Origin: Lawsonella clevelandensis
Lineage (GTDB): Bacteria; Actinomycetota; Actinomycetes; Mycobacteriales; Mycobacteriaceae
DNA: 64,000 nucleotides
Direction: 5' to 3'
Assembly (NCBI RefSeq): GCF_003241315.1
Contig: NZ_QFOZ01000007.1
Coordinates: 1 to 64,000, forward strand
Part shown: positions 19,146 through 27,807 of the stretch, piece after piece
How positions within the stretch are numbered: position 1 is the stretch's first letter
Layout of the letters: every line of letters starts with the position of its first letter
Translations under genes and position numbers: made by a program
Notes under the pieces: model-generated
Told to the model about the DNA's origin: nothing
Seen by the model: only the letters and a program-made list of their open reading frames with translations
The model's database searches: none

Positions 19146-19526
19146 ATGAAAAATACGCGTATCTGTGCAGCTGTATTGGCACTGTCTTTGGCTGCAACAG
19201 GCTTAACAGCATGCGGCAACAATGATGATGCCGCCACCAGCAGCACTGAAACCACCTCCACGACTAGTAGTACCACCAACAGTACGGCTAGCAACACAGT
19301 CAAAAAGAAGAACAATAAATCGTCCCAGCAGACAAAAGATGCGCCTGCTTCCTCAGCTGAGATAAAAAAGCAGGAACAAACTAATCAGTCTGCTGGATCC
19401 AAGAAACCTGCGCCGCAGCAGCAGCCTTCTCAAAAGCCTTCTCAGCCTGCGCCTAAGCCTACACAGACTTCTTCCAGCCCGGTTCTTGTCCCCGGTAACG
19501 AGGATGGTCCAGTAGTTGGCTACTAA
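19146..19526 (+). CDS. small Ser/Thr/Pro/Gln-rich lipoprotein
   Basis: A 126-residue product from the ATG at 19146, which follows AAAGGA at suitable spacing and opens a lipoprotein signal peptide (MKNTRICAAVLALSLAATG, lipobox LTAC). The mature chain is low-complexity: Thr/Ser runs, a Lys/Asn patch, then Gln/Pro/Ser/Lys repeats, and no globular domain is apparent. It is likely a membrane-anchored, disordered surface or wall-spanning peptide. It lies just after leuS and ends at a strong terminator. Confidence 0.75.
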   Translation: MKNTRICAAVLALSLAATGLTACGNNDDAATSSTETTSTTSSTTNSTASNTVKKKNNKSSQQTKDAPASSAEIKKQEQTNQSAGSKKPAPQQQPSQKPSQPAPKPTQTSSSPVLVPGNEDGPVVGY

Positions 19527-19550
19527 TAAGGTTCACTAGCGAGACTCAAT

Positions 19551-19596
19551 AAAATGCGGCAGCTGCTTTAGTTACGTGCAGCTGCCGCATTTTTAA
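19551..19596. terminator. strong bidirectional terminator
   Basis: The 15-bp stem AAATGCGGCAGCTGC/GCAGCTGCCGCATTT encloses an 11-base loop and is followed by T residues. It lies between the lipoprotein gene and the converging acyltransferase gene, so it can serve both. Confidence 0.8.
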
Positions 19597-19614
19597 TATT
19601 TCTTCACTATGTTG

Positions 19615-20850
19615 TTACGCATGCTTTTGCGTAGGACCGCCGGTTTTCTTGGGCCGTGCCCAATTCTTCATAATGGGCTTATCCACGTAGGTGTACACAA
19701 GCCCGGACACGATAAGCGACACTACAAATGCCAGCACACTAAACCCTAGCCAGCCGGCCCAACCGTAGCTTTTACCGCCAATGAAGGTGCGTGTCACCCA
19801 CACCATCACCGGATATTGCACCATGTAGAAGGCAAAGGACACATTACCCAGCCACACATTGGTTTTACTGTTCAGGAAAGTACTTTTACCTTCTAGGTCG
19901 CGTCGGGCAAGAGTAGCTATGCACATAGCGGTAGGTAGTAGGAATAGTGCTGACATTTTGAAGTTGATGGGTACCCACCATGTGAGGGCATAGGATATGG
20001 CCAGTAAAAGCGTTGGCCACCAGATTTTCGTGTTGCGCCACCAACCGGAGATAACCAGTTTGCAGGCCAACACCCCTAACCAAAATTCTCCAAAGCGAGA
20101 CAGTGGGAAGTAGTAGCTCAGCCAGTAGCTGGGGTAGTAGGCTACAGACTCACGCTGGAACCAGGCAGGATCCGAGTTGGCAGGATAGTGGGGGCTAGTG
20201 GTGGTATCCAGAATACGCACAGAAAAAGCATTCGCAATCCCTTTGGGACCGTCAGTGAAACAGTAGTAGCACACATGCATGACGATGAGTGCCACCAGCA
20301 AAGTAACAAAAGCGATAATGATCTGCTTATTGCTGTGGAGTTTTTCCACCAGTGGTTTCAGAAGAGGGAATGAGAAGTAGAACAGTATCTCCGCACACAG
20401 AGACCAGGCTGGTACATTTAGTGCGCCCAGATAGGTCCATTGCGGATTCCAGGTGTGGATAAGGAAAACCTCCGGCAGCCAGGTAATAAGCCGACTGAAA
20501 GGAACCGCTACCAGCGCCATCAGCATAAGAGTGGAAAGCCAATGGGTGGGGAAAATTTTGAGAACACGGCGACGGTAAAAGAGGAGGGGAGTGTCATCGC
20601 TACGGGAGGAGTAGTAGATGATGAAGCCGGAGAGGAGGAAGAAGAACGTCACCCCCAGAGAACCCAACTGCATGGGAATAGCCTTGTGGAGGTTGACGAA
20701 AGCTTGCGTGCGTTGGAAAGGGTAAACCGGTAGAAAAATGACACAGTGCAGAATAAACACTGCCAAGGCGGCATACCAGCGGGCGCCAGTGAGCGAAGGA
20801 AGAGCAGGACGACGCACGCCAGGTTTACGAAGAGATGTCGCTGGATCCAT
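19615..20850 (-). CDS. acyltransferase 3 family membrane O-acyltransferase
   Basis: From the ATG at 20850 the product is 411 residues (a TTG at 20943 would add 31). It has about ten hydrophobic segments. The family marks are visible: LTGARWYAALAVFILH with the catalytic histidine of the R/H pair, FFFLLSGFIIYYS, and YRRRVLKIFPTHWLS. Such proteins (OafA type) transfer acetyl or other acyl groups to extracytoplasmic sugars or glycolipids. The target here is unknown; cell-wall polysaccharide or a glycolipid is plausible. It stands alone. Confidence 0.85.
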   Translation of the reverse strand: MDPATSLRKPGVRRPALPSLTGARWYAALAVFILHCVIFLPVYPFQRTQAFVNLHKAIPMQLGSLGVTFFFLLSGFIIYYSSRSDDTPLLFYRRRVLKIFPTHWLSTLMLMALVAVPFSRLITWLPEVFLIHTWNPQWTYLGALNVPAWSLCAEILFYFSFPLLKPLVEKLHSNKQIIIAFVTLLVALIVMHVCYYCFTDGPKGIANAFSVRILDTTTSPHYPANSDPAWFQRESVAYYPSYWLSYYFPLSRFGEFWLGVLACKLVISGWWRNTKIWWPTLLLAISYALTWWVPINFKMSALFLLPTAMCIATLARRDLEGKSTFLNSKTNVWLGNVSFAFYMVQYPVMVWVTRTFIGGKSYGWAGWLGFSVLAFVVSLIVSGLVYTYVDKPIMKNWARPKKTGGPTQKHA

Positions 20851-20986
20851 GCGTTTATCGTACTGGGTATATGTGCAAACATAGGAAAGACCCTCCCCTG
20901 TAATAGGCAGATCGTTAACAAATGGCAGGAGAGAGTCTTTCAATATTTAGTTATAGACGCTTAGTTACTGATTTGCGCGAAAGATG

Positions 20987-21481
20987 TTACTTGGCAGCGA
21001 TTTCGCGAGCGACCCAGTTTTCTATCTCGAAAACAGTGGCGCCTTCTTCTTCGACGATGGCAAGGAGGCGGCTGAAGTAGGCTTCTTCCTCCACCTGCTC
21101 ATCGATGAATTTTGTGATGAAGGATTCGCCGGAGAAGTCGTAGCTGTCGCGGGCGACGCGGGCGAGTTTCTCAATCTTTGAGGTGACGAATTGTTCGTGT
21201 TCGAAGGCGACACGGACAGGCTCGACGAATCCGTCGAAGTCGTTGCGGACGGCCGGAATCTCGGGAACCTCGGGCTTAATGCCGGCGTCCTGGAGGTAGT
21301 GGATCATCTGCATGGCGTGGTCGTATTCTTCATCGGCGTGGCCTTTGAAGACGTCCGTCATTTGCGGCATGTCGAGGTTGTCGTAGTGGATGGACATGGC
21401 TAGATACTGGTTGGAGGACACCAGCTCAAGGCCGATTTGTTCTTGCAGTAGTTTGTGGAATTCAGAGTTTATTTTTGTCAT
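20987..21481 (-). CDS. ftn: ferritin, iron storage
   Basis: The 164-residue product from the ATG at 21481 (a TTG four codons upstream is possible) has the four-helix ferritin layout: LLQEQIGLELVSSNQYLAMS with the first metal-binding Glu, GHADEEYDHAMQMIHYL carrying the E-x-x-H pair, and DEQVEEEAYFSRLL near the end. It oxidises Fe(II) at the dinuclear centre and stores it as a mineral in the 24-mer cytosolic shell. Non-haem ferritin is more likely than bacterioferritin, as no haem Met is evident. Confidence 0.92.
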   Translation of the reverse strand: MTKINSEFHKLLQEQIGLELVSSNQYLAMSIHYDNLDMPQMTDVFKGHADEEYDHAMQMIHYLQDAGIKPEVPEIPAVRNDFDGFVEPVRVAFEHEQFVTSKIEKLARVARDSYDFSGESFITKFIDEQVEEEAYFSRLLAIVEEEGATVFEIENWVAREIAAK

Positions 21482-21648
21482 ATATTTATCCAACCTCGCG
21501 TTCCGTCTCTCTGCAAGGAATGTAAGGCTATATTTATAAATGTCAGAAGAAATTTTACCAGCGCTTATAGAGAGTAAACCTCGTAAATTCTTCTGTAGCG
21601 AAAATGTGAATATGTAACGCAGCGCAAAACAACAACGATAGGAAAGAT

Positions 21649-22449
21649 ATGACTCAAAAAGCCGTATTTGTTTCCGGTGCTGGACGTGGCATCGGCCGTA
21701 ACATTGCTGAACGATTCGCCAAAGAAGGCTACCTTGTTGGTGCCTACACCCGCTCGGGACACTTTGACTGGGGACAGCACGATCCCAATGTTATACAAGG
21801 AAAAATGGACGTCTCGGACCCCGAGGATTTTAAACGCGCCATTGAAGACTTTATGAAGCACACCGGCGGTCGCCTCGACATTCTCGTTAACAACGCGGGT
21901 GTTGCCGTTATTGGCGAATTCGAAAAACAGGAGTTCAAGGACGAAAAGCGTCTCTTCGACGTCAACGTCATGGGGTGCATTAACGGCATCCACGCCGCTC
22001 TGCCTTACCTGAAAACCACCCCTGGCGCCCAGATCGTCAATATTTCCTCCGCGGCTTCCTTCGTCGGCACCCCAGACCTGGCCGTCTACTCCGCCGCTAA
22101 GTTTGCTATCCGTGGCCTCACCGAAGCCCTCGATATTGAATTCATGAAATACGGTATTCGCGTTATCGATGTGAACCCGCTCTTCGTGAAAACTAACATG
22201 GTGAAAGATGCTCTGGACCAGGGCAATAGCATTCCTATTCTGGAAACACTTGGTCTAAAACTCACCGCCGACGATGTCACCGACGTAGTGTGGACCGCCA
22301 CCCGCCCAGAAAAGCAGAAGAGTTCACGCATCCACTGGGCTGTCGGCAAACAAGCCCGCATCCTCAGCCATCAGCACCTCTTGCCAAATGCGGTGCCACG
22401 CGCTTTTACACGCGCCTTGGCAAAGCGTAATATCGACAAAGGATGTTAG
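21649..22449 (+). CDS. short-chain dehydrogenase/reductase
   Basis: A 266-residue classical SDR. It has the cofactor motif SGAGRGIG at residues 9-16, NNAG, ISSAAS, and the catalytic Tyr/Lys pair in YSAAK. The acidic or basic residue that would settle NADH versus NADPH is not decisive by eye. Mycobacteriales have many such enzymes acting on lipid ketones and aldehydes; the substrate here is unknown. It is a single gene ending at the hairpin at 22489. Confidence 0.88.
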   Translation: MTQKAVFVSGAGRGIGRNIAERFAKEGYLVGAYTRSGHFDWGQHDPNVIQGKMDVSDPEDFKRAIEDFMKHTGGRLDILVNNAGVAVIGEFEKQEFKDEKRLFDVNVMGCINGIHAALPYLKTTPGAQIVNISSAASFVGTPDLAVYSAAKFAIRGLTEALDIEFMKYGIRVIDVNPLFVKTNMVKDALDQGNSIPILETLGLKLTADDVTDVVWTATRPEKQKSSRIHWAVGKQARILSHQHLLPNAVPRAFTRALAKRNIDKGC

Positions 22450-22488
22450 TTACCCGCTAGCATCTACTCATTACACTATTACCTTTCA

Positions 22489-22525
22489 TCACCCCCTCAG
22501 TCAGTACATCTGGCTGAGGGGGTGA
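22489..22525 (+). terminator. hairpin terminator after SDR gene
   Basis: A 12-bp perfect stem (TCACCCCCTCAG/CTGAGGGGGTGA) with a 13-base loop begins about 40 bases past the SDR stop. A weak T-rich stretch follows. Confidence 0.75.
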
Positions 22526-22673
22526 AGTAATTTTGTGGCAATTAAGCCCCCGCCAACAGGGAAAATATTACGATGGGGTTAACAACACATCCCCTATACA
22601 CGCGCCCAGCTAGCGCAAAACCGTGGTGAATCCGTCTTCCAACTTCCATTTCTACAAAGATAGGAACATTCTC

Positions 22674-23798
22674 ATGCGGAATCGTATTCTCACTGGCGCA
22701 GTCGCCATCGCATCCGTTGCTGCTATTAGCTTCGGTACTGTCAGTACTGCCTCCGCCGCCCCGGCATACAAGCCCTACCCGCACCAGATTCACAATATGG
22801 TGGCACCCAAGGCAAAGATTTCACAAGGCTACTTCACCTCCGCCAGCCCCGAGCATCCCAAGATCTACTACAAGTACAACACTGTGGCGAAGCCCAAAGC
22901 CGCCATCGTTGTTGTCCACGGCTTGGCGGAACACTCTGGCTGCTACGATTACCTCACCTACCGGCTCAACCTGGCAGGCTTCTCCGTCTACCGCATGGAC
23001 CACCGCGGACATGGCAAATCAGTCGAACCCTACACCAAGACCAAGAAAGGTAACGTCAACTCCTTCGACTACCTTGTTGATGACGTCCACCATGTTCTCA
23101 TGACCGCCAAGGCACAGAACAAGGGCAAGAAGGTCTTCGTTATCGGCCACTCGATGGGCTCCTTCGCCACTGAAATGTTGGAAACCAAGTACCCCACTGA
23201 CATGGATGGCACCATCACCAATGGTGGTGGTATTCCCTGGAACCCCTACGGCAAGAACACTCTGCAGCCAAAGATGATCACAGCTAAGGGATTACCGGCA
23301 GCCAACACTAAGCTGGACCCCACCATTTCTGAAAAGCTCCCTCTCGATAAGATCCTCAGCTTCAAAGGTGTGCTCCCCACTGTACTCACGGAGAAACAAA
23401 CCCGCAAGGCTCCCCTCACCAGCCCCGATGCGCTAACTAAGATCGATATCCCCAACAAGCTTGCCGGTGGTGTCTGCTCCGATACCAAGATCGCTGAGGA
23501 GTACCAGAAGGATCCGCTGAACTCTAACAGCTTCACCGCATCCACTGTTGTACAGATGCTGAACGGCCTGCTCTACGCCACCTATAACGCGAAGGCCTAC
23601 ACCCGCCCCACCCTCATCATGCACGGTCAGAAGGATGGACTTGTCCCTTCCTACATGGCCATTAACTGGGCTAACGCCATTGGCTCTAAGGATAAGGAAT
23701 TCATATTCTGGGTTGGCCTCATGCACGAAACCATGAACGAAGTAGTGCGTGACGAAGTAATTAACTACGTCATCAACTGGGTGAACCGTCACCTCTAA
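22674..23798 (+). CDS. secreted monoacylglycerol lipase/lysophospholipase-like hydrolase
   Basis: The 374-residue product from the ATG at 22674 has a signal peptide ending ASA. The alpha/beta-hydrolase core has VVVHGLAEHSGCYDYL (the HG oxyanion block), MDHRGHGKS, nucleophile Ser150 in VIGHSMGSF, Asp in MHGQKDGLVP and His in LMHETMNE. This is the monoglyceride lipase/serine aminopeptidase-like (Hydrolase_4) pattern. It probably releases fatty acids from monoglycerides or lysolipids outside the cell. It sits between two hairpin terminators, so it is expressed alone. Confidence 0.88.
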   Translation: MRNRILTGAVAIASVAAISFGTVSTASAAPAYKPYPHQIHNMVAPKAKISQGYFTSASPEHPKIYYKYNTVAKPKAAIVVVHGLAEHSGCYDYLTYRLNLAGFSVYRMDHRGHGKSVEPYTKTKKGNVNSFDYLVDDVHHVLMTAKAQNKGKKVFVIGHSMGSFATEMLETKYPTDMDGTITNGGGIPWNPYGKNTLQPKMITAKGLPAANTKLDPTISEKLPLDKILSFKGVLPTVLTEKQTRKAPLTSPDALTKIDIPNKLAGGVCSDTKIAEEYQKDPLNSNSFTASTVVQMLNGLLYATYNAKAYTRPTLIMHGQKDGLVPSYMAINWANAIGSKDKEFIFWVGLMHETMNEVVRDEVINYVINWVNRHL

Positions 23799-23840
23799 AA
23801 CTATTTCCTCGTGAGAAGATCCGCATGACGAGATACTGAA

Positions 23841-23886
23841 TATACGTTGTTGCCCCGACCTATATTGATCGGGGCAACAACGTATA
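23841..23886 (+). terminator. 18-bp perfect hairpin after lipase gene
   Basis: TATACGTTGTTGCCCCGA and its exact complement flank a 10-base loop about 40 bases past the stop. There is no U-run, but the stem length and location make a terminator the best reading. Confidence 0.75.
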
Positions 23887-24132
23887 CATTGTTAACATAT
23901 TGATTTGTTAACCGACAGCATAAGAACTATGGCCTTCCAGCGTTATTAAATAATAAATTTGGGGAAATAATTTATAAATTTGCAGGTTATATAGTTATTA
24001 AATGGTAAATATCACAAAAATAATATCTCAATTCTTTAACGAAAAAGTATCAACATCCTAGACTTGTATGGGTATACCTTTGGTCTACACGTCTAACCCT
24101 TTTAACCCCTTCATAGTCTTCCCGAAAGGAAC
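23887..24132. promoter_or_regulatory. AT-rich leader with TGTTAAC repeats
   Basis: This 246-base stretch is far more AT-rich than its surroundings and has no gene that I can support. At 23890-23912 the sequence TGTTAAC occurs twice, 16 bases apart; its GTTAAC core is also self-complementary, so the site reads both as direct and inverted repeat. It probably contains the promoter and an operator for the large secreted protein downstream, whose AAAGGA ribosome site ends the region. Confidence 0.45.
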
Positions 24133-26007
24133 ATGCCTGTGTCTCGCTGTGCTACGACAATCTTGTCTCTGGTGACAGCAGTAGCACTTGCAGCTCCGGC
24201 AGTTGCCGCTCCGGTTCCTGCAGCTGCTGCCGCACCAGCGCTCCAGTCCAGTGCTTCTGCGCAGAATGCCTACTGTGAAACCTCCGATGAACTCACTCTT
24301 GGTGGAGTTTTTAACCTCACTGTTGATGCCATCTCCGGCACATTTGCAGGTCATCCAGAACAACAGAAAAAATTTGAGGATAATGCCCGCAAATACGGTG
24401 ATCGTTTAGGACATATGCAGATCAGCCGGCTCCTGGTGAACACCCCAGCCTCCCAGATCGGCGGTCCCTCTCGCGAAGTTGACGACCACGTTGTAGACCT
24501 CGTCGTCAGCAGCATCATGAAAGGTCGCAACAACGGCTGGAAGGACACCGTCAACCTTCAGGACATCACCCTTAACGAAGCTATTGAAAGCGTCCTCACC
24601 GTTCTCTACTTCGGAGGCATTCCCCTCCAGCTTTGGTCGGAAGTTATGCCGAAGGGACTCGTTATCAGCTTCCTGCATATCTTCCACATCTCTACCTTTG
24701 GTGGTGCCAAGCTTGTAGCGAAGTACGCCCCCAAGATGATTCAGGCAATTGGTGGATTCGTCCAGAACGCAATGCAGGAAAACTGCATCTCCAAGAAGAA
24801 CTCCAACTCTCACCCCAACGCCTACAACCACAACCCCAACGCCAAAGGACTCCCCGGCAAGATGGGTGTGAACATTCAGAAGGTTGTTGACGGCCTTGGC
24901 GTTGCTAGCGAATCCTGCCGCCCGCTCAGCGAGTACACCCTCCGCGAAATCTCAAATGAGGTCATCAGCGGAATGAGCAAGCAGGTTCGCCCCGAGTTCC
25001 AGACACTCTTCTACATGGCCACCAAGTTCTACCTGAACCAGCTGGAAATCATTAAGATCAACCAGGGCACCATACCGGTTCGTGCCGACCAGATCGGTGG
25101 CATCATCGAAAAGATCGATAACCCCACCATCACCTACATTGCCTCCACCGCAACCTCCTTCAAGGACAAGCGCGCCTTCACCTGGATCACCCTCGGTGAC
25201 CTCACCGTTGAAGACGAAATGAACATCTACACCCTTACCACCCACATTGCTGAGAAGATCACCACCATCATGTGGAAGATCCTCGTCATCAATGTAGGCG
25301 ATAAGATCGTCACCGATGCTGTTCAAAAGGCTTTCCCCGTCCTTATCCCCACTGTCCCCTCCGCAAAGAGCGTAGTGTGCAAACCTGCAGAGATTCTGGG
25401 TAAGCCACTAGGCGTGGTAGGCGCGGTTACCAGCCTTAAACCAGCTATCGCCGTCGGTGCACTCGCCGGTATTGCTAGCTTACCGCTAGCATTGCCGTTC
25501 AACCTCATACCTGTCCTTGGCTCTAAGGTCGCTATCGCAATCGTGACAAAAGCTGCCAAGAGCGGGTTCGGCCTAGTAGAAAAAATAGGCATAGACAAGG
25601 CAGCAGGTATACCGGGGAAGCTCTGCGGTATTGGCTACAAGATCCTCGGTCTCCCTGATTGGAAGCTCGATGTTGTGCCGAACTTCGTTCCGCTACTCTT
25701 CTTCTACCCGGATTATGTACACCCGGTAGTCCATGGTGTTGTCCGCTCCGTCTGCCGCGTTAATGACCCAATTGCCTCTGATTGGACTCGCAGCACTGAC
25801 ATGATCGAGAAGGACGCCAAGCTCGCTGAAAAGCACGGCACCTACACCATGCCTGCCGACACCACCATCACCATTCCGATTATCAACAAGAAGGTTTCCA
25901 ACCCCATCCATAAGGATAAGAGGTGGAAGAAATACGAGAAGGACGTTCCCCAACGTCACCGCGTATTCGACACTCCACAAAGCACCCCAGCTAACAAAAC
26001 TAAATAA
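24133..26007 (+). CDS. large secreted protein of unknown function, 624 aa
   Basis: It has a signal peptide with an Ala/Pro-rich end (cleavage near residues 26-37). The mature protein looks mainly helical, with scattered cysteines (such as AYCETS, ENCIS, ESCRP, VVCKP, KLCGI, SVCRV) that could pair. Around residues 425-480 there is a long apolar, Gly/Ala-rich stretch broken by a short LPFNLIP turn, resembling a hydrophobic hairpin. The C-terminal 40 residues are Lys-rich. No catalytic motif or known family is recognised. It could be a lipid-binding or membrane-inserting protein. It lies between two lipolytic enzymes and ends at a strong terminator. Confidence 0.75.
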   Translation: MPVSRCATTILSLVTAVALAAPAVAAPVPAAAAAPALQSSASAQNAYCETSDELTLGGVFNLTVDAISGTFAGHPEQQKKFEDNARKYGDRLGHMQISRLLVNTPASQIGGPSREVDDHVVDLVVSSIMKGRNNGWKDTVNLQDITLNEAIESVLTVLYFGGIPLQLWSEVMPKGLVISFLHIFHISTFGGAKLVAKYAPKMIQAIGGFVQNAMQENCISKKNSNSHPNAYNHNPNAKGLPGKMGVNIQKVVDGLGVASESCRPLSEYTLREISNEVISGMSKQVRPEFQTLFYMATKFYLNQLEIIKINQGTIPVRADQIGGIIEKIDNPTITYIASTATSFKDKRAFTWITLGDLTVEDEMNIYTLTTHIAEKITTIMWKILVINVGDKIVTDAVQKAFPVLIPTVPSAKSVVCKPAEILGKPLGVVGAVTSLKPAIAVGALAGIASLPLALPFNLIPVLGSKVAIAIVTKAAKSGFGLVEKIGIDKAAGIPGKLCGIGYKILGLPDWKLDVVPNFVPLLFFYPDYVHPVVHGVVRSVCRVNDPIASDWTRSTDMIEKDAKLAEKHGTYTMPADTTITIPIINKKVSNPIHKDKRWKKYEKDVPQRHRVFDTPQSTPANKTK

Positions 26008-26031
26008 ACAACTAAATAAGCACTGACCCTC

Positions 26032-26074
26032 AAAAAGCTGCCCTCCCCGCATCTAGCCGGGAGGGCAGCTTTTT
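26032..26074 (+). terminator. strong rho-independent-type terminator
   Basis: The 16-bp stem AAAAAGCTGCCCTCCC/GGGAGGGCAGCTTTTT surrounds an 11-base loop and carries its own T-run, just past the stop at 26007. Confidence 0.85.
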
Positions 26075-26136
26075 GTCATTCACACGTTGGTGCGTCATAA
26101 ATAAGAGGAAATTATCAATAAGTTATACTGGCATCC

Positions 26137-27255
26137 ATGATTATTCGCCCCGCCAAGCACCTTTATAAATGCGTTACCGGCATTGCAGTAGGGATTCTCC
26201 TCGTTTCATCACTGCTCGCACCCACTGCAGCTAATGCCGCTCCCACTTCGCATACCGTCACCCCAGTACATGTAACAAACTGGCGTGATGAAGAGTCAGT
26301 AAAAGCGGGAAAGGATAGTCTCACAGCCCTTCACAATGCCATAGCAAAACTTCCCGTTGAACCCCATTGGGGAAAGCACGACATAGACGCATCAACTAGC
26401 ACTGACCCCAGTGAAGTAACCAGTATCGCACCACCAGTCGTCCAAGAACTTATCGACACCATTAACCCCCTCAGTGCCGGAAAACCAAACTATGTCGCAG
26501 TAGGAGATTCCTGGCCAGGAAGTTCACTCATCGGCACAATACGTATGGATCCCTGCTGGCGTAATCGCTTAGGCTACCCAGAAATGATTGCTGTCGGCAC
26601 AAAGCTCTCGCTCCGTAACACTTCCTGTGCTGGGGCTGGCCTTAACTCTTATTGGCTACACTCTCGCCTAGTAAGAACTAGCGCAGATAAGAAAACGGGC
26701 ATTTACAAAAGCCCCATGAGAGATGCCATCGACGAAGATACACGTCTGGCCACTATTCAATTAGGCCTCAACGAGTTCCTCCGTCTCTTCTGTTGGTACG
26801 ACCGTCTCCACGGACGTACAGAAATGCAGTGCACCAGCGCCATCCACGCGCGGTTTCGCACAGTCGAACCCTACCTTGAAGCAGTTTATGAAGGAATATA
26901 CAAGGATGCCGTTCGTCGCTCCCACCCCTCAGCAAAAATAGTGGCTGTAGGGTACAACCAGATGTTTAACGGCGGAGGCCCTTGCTGGGATGGGATCATT
27001 CTAGGCTTCCAAACCCGGAAACTCGTTGACGAGCTCATCGTGAGTCTTAATAACGCAGCACGCAACGCTGCTGAACGGGCGCATATTCCTTACTACCAAG
27101 TAGGAGAAGGAGAAAACACTCTCCTCCGCTCAGCCTGCGGCATACCCTACTATCGTTACATAGCTGGATATGCTATTGTCGAAGGCAGTGAAATGCTCCA
27201 CCCCACTATCCGCTGGCACATCGAACTAGCGCGGCACATTGTGAAAACCTATTAG
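26137..27255 (+). CDS. secreted SGNH/GDSL-type esterase
   Basis: The 372-residue product has a signal peptide ending ANA around residue 34. About 85 linker residues precede the SGNH core: nucleophile Ser125 in YVAVGDSW, block III IQLGLNEF (the family Asn is present), and the C-terminal catalytic His in MLHPT near residue 355. It resembles the secreted GDSL lipases of mycobacteria and relatives, so an extracellular lipid or ester substrate is likely. Its stop overlaps the stop of the converging lipoprotein gene. It is the most intact of three SGNH copies in the window. Confidence 0.85.
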   Translation: MIIRPAKHLYKCVTGIAVGILLVSSLLAPTAANAAPTSHTVTPVHVTNWRDEESVKAGKDSLTALHNAIAKLPVEPHWGKHDIDASTSTDPSEVTSIAPPVVQELIDTINPLSAGKPNYVAVGDSWPGSSLIGTIRMDPCWRNRLGYPEMIAVGTKLSLRNTSCAGAGLNSYWLHSRLVRTSADKKTGIYKSPMRDAIDEDTRLATIQLGLNEFLRLFCWYDRLHGRTEMQCTSAIHARFRTVEPYLEAVYEGIYKDAVRRSHPSAKIVAVGYNQMFNGGGPCWDGIILGFQTRKLVDELIVSLNNAARNAAERAHIPYYQVGEGENTLLRSACGIPYYRYIAGYAIVEGSEMLHPTIRWHIELARHIVKTY

Positions 27256-27707
27256 AAAGGAATCACAATCATTTCCGGATCCCTGCTACGTGTACACGAC
27301 AGGGAATAGCCATCGCTCTTCGCTACAGCAGCAGTGCTAGTGGAGCACGTCCAGTCACCTAAATGCGCAACACTCGCATTCCCCTCATGCTTAATGCTGG
27401 AATCACGCAAATAAATATTGATGATGCCCTTGGCCTCCGTACACGGCACAGTGCTCTCCTTCACATAGAGAGTGCCCTGCCCCTCCACTACACCACACTT
27501 ATGGGTGACGCCGTTCTGTGCTGCAGCAGCCGGAATACGTGCAGAGTGCTTATCAGTGGGGTTTTTAGTGGGGCTGGAGAGGGAGCTGGATGGGGTAGTA
27601 GTGCTGGAATCGGTAGTGTCGGTGGAGTCAGAAGAGTGGCAGCCCGCTAGGAGAGCAGCGGAGGCTAGAACAACAAGGCTGGTGGCGGTAAAACGACGAT
27701 TCATCAT
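27252..27707 (-). CDS. small lipoprotein with cysteine-rich C-terminal domain
   Basis: The 151-residue product has a lipoprotein signal (SLVVLASAALLAGC lipobox). A Ser/Thr linker of about 35 residues follows, then a compact C-terminal part with four cysteines (HKCGV, VPCTEA, WTCST, LSCTR) that may form two disulfides. No family is recognised. It overlaps the stop codon of the esterase at 27255 tail to tail. Confidence 0.7.
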   Translation of the reverse strand: MMNRRFTATSLVVLASAALLAGCHSSDSTDTTDSSTTTPSSSLSSPTKNPTDKHSARIPAAAAQNGVTHKCGVVEGQGTLYVKESTVPCTEAKGIINIYLRDSSIKHEGNASVAHLGDWTCSTSTAAVAKSDGYSLSCTRSRDPEMIVIPF

Positions 27708-27807
27708 AGCCTGAGATTACCCCAGCAACACGACCAGCGGCCAGCCCTGCTTCTATCTGCACGAGCTACACATTAAGAACACACAAATACGTTAAGAATG
27801 GTAAACA

